From Novosphingobium indicum (GTDB lineage Bacteria > Pseudomonadota > Alphaproteobacteria > Sphingomonadales > Sphingomonadaceae), in the NCBI RefSeq assembly GCF_014645195.1, contig NZ_BMLK01000020.1, positions 19,709 through 83,708 of the forward strand: DNA of 64,000 nucleotides, in the 5' to 3' direction. Position numbers and translations under genes: made by a program. Of the stretch, positions 63,916 to 64,000 are shown in pieces. The notes under the pieces were generated by a model that was not told the DNA's origin, did not search any database, and saw only the letters and a list, made by a program, of their open reading frames with translations. Each line of letters begins with the position of its first letter. Positions within the stretch are counted from its first letter, which is position 1.

Positions 63916-64000
63916 GCACGACTATTCCTCCCCGAGCTGGAGACCCGCAAAAACCGGTAGCGTTTTGGCGGGTATGATGATTCATTGGAGGGGCGCGATC

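Overview
The window looks like a piece of chromosome from an alphaproteobacterium of the Sphingomonadales, probably close to Novosphingobium. This rests on the high-GC coding style outside the central region, the crtY-crtI-crtB carotenoid operon, the NAD-dependent formate dehydrogenase operon (fdsGBAD order), a GumB/Wza-type exopolysaccharide locus with a tyrosine autokinase, and the protein families seen. No tRNA, rRNA, insertion sequence, phage module or CRISPR array was found. Genus is an inference.

Layout. Positions 1-4.7 kb hold a truncated DUF983 gene, a diguanylate cyclase, dnaA, rpsT and mutM, all on the minus strand. From 4.9 to 11.2 kb there is a secreted metallo-beta-lactamase-fold hydrolase and fdsGBAD. 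From 11.4 to 13.3 kb there is a MarR-like regulator, a small unknown protein and a second membrane diguanylate cyclase. From 13.5 to 41.4 kb lies a large polysaccharide locus. 41.5-45.6 kb is a trehalose operon (otsB, a GH15 hydrolase, otsA). 45.9-51.6 kb carries housekeeping and stress genes: a HAD phosphomannomutase-like gene, a membrane protein, dps, pgl, a Nudix hydrolase, dinB, a multidrug transporter and a 48-residue membrane protein. 51.6-56.3 kb is the carotenoid operon, with two non-carotenoid genes inside it. 56.4-61.8 kb is mixed: GNAT, MipA/OmpV, a uracil-DNA glycosylase-like protein, a YadA-type trimeric autotransporter, a small membrane protein, a PhnA/YjdM-like protein and a degenerate SRAP-domain protein. 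The window ends with a TPP riboswitch and thiC.

The polysaccharide locus is the most interesting part. Nucleotide-sugar genes predict UDP-glucuronate (ugd), UDP-galacturonate (epimerase at 14.9 kb), UDP-galactose (galE) and GDP-L-fucose (gmd, fcl). Export and assembly genes are a Wza/GumB lipoprotein, a Wzc-type kinase, two Wzy/O-antigen-ligase-like proteins and one Wzx-like flippase. A seven-gene minus-strand operon (38.75 to 31.46 kb) adds an oxidoreductase, a sugar epimerase-like protein, a glycosyltransferase, two different sulfotransferases and an alpha/beta-hydrolase. An alkaline-phosphatase-superfamily protein with a degenerate metal site and a large beta-helix protein complete the set. 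Together they suggest a sulfated, fucose- and uronic-acid-containing exopolysaccharide, which would be unusual for a bacterium. Parts of this locus are visibly lower in GC than the flanks, which fits acquisition or exchange as a unit. No priming glycosyltransferase was recognised in the window, so the pathway is probably completed elsewhere.
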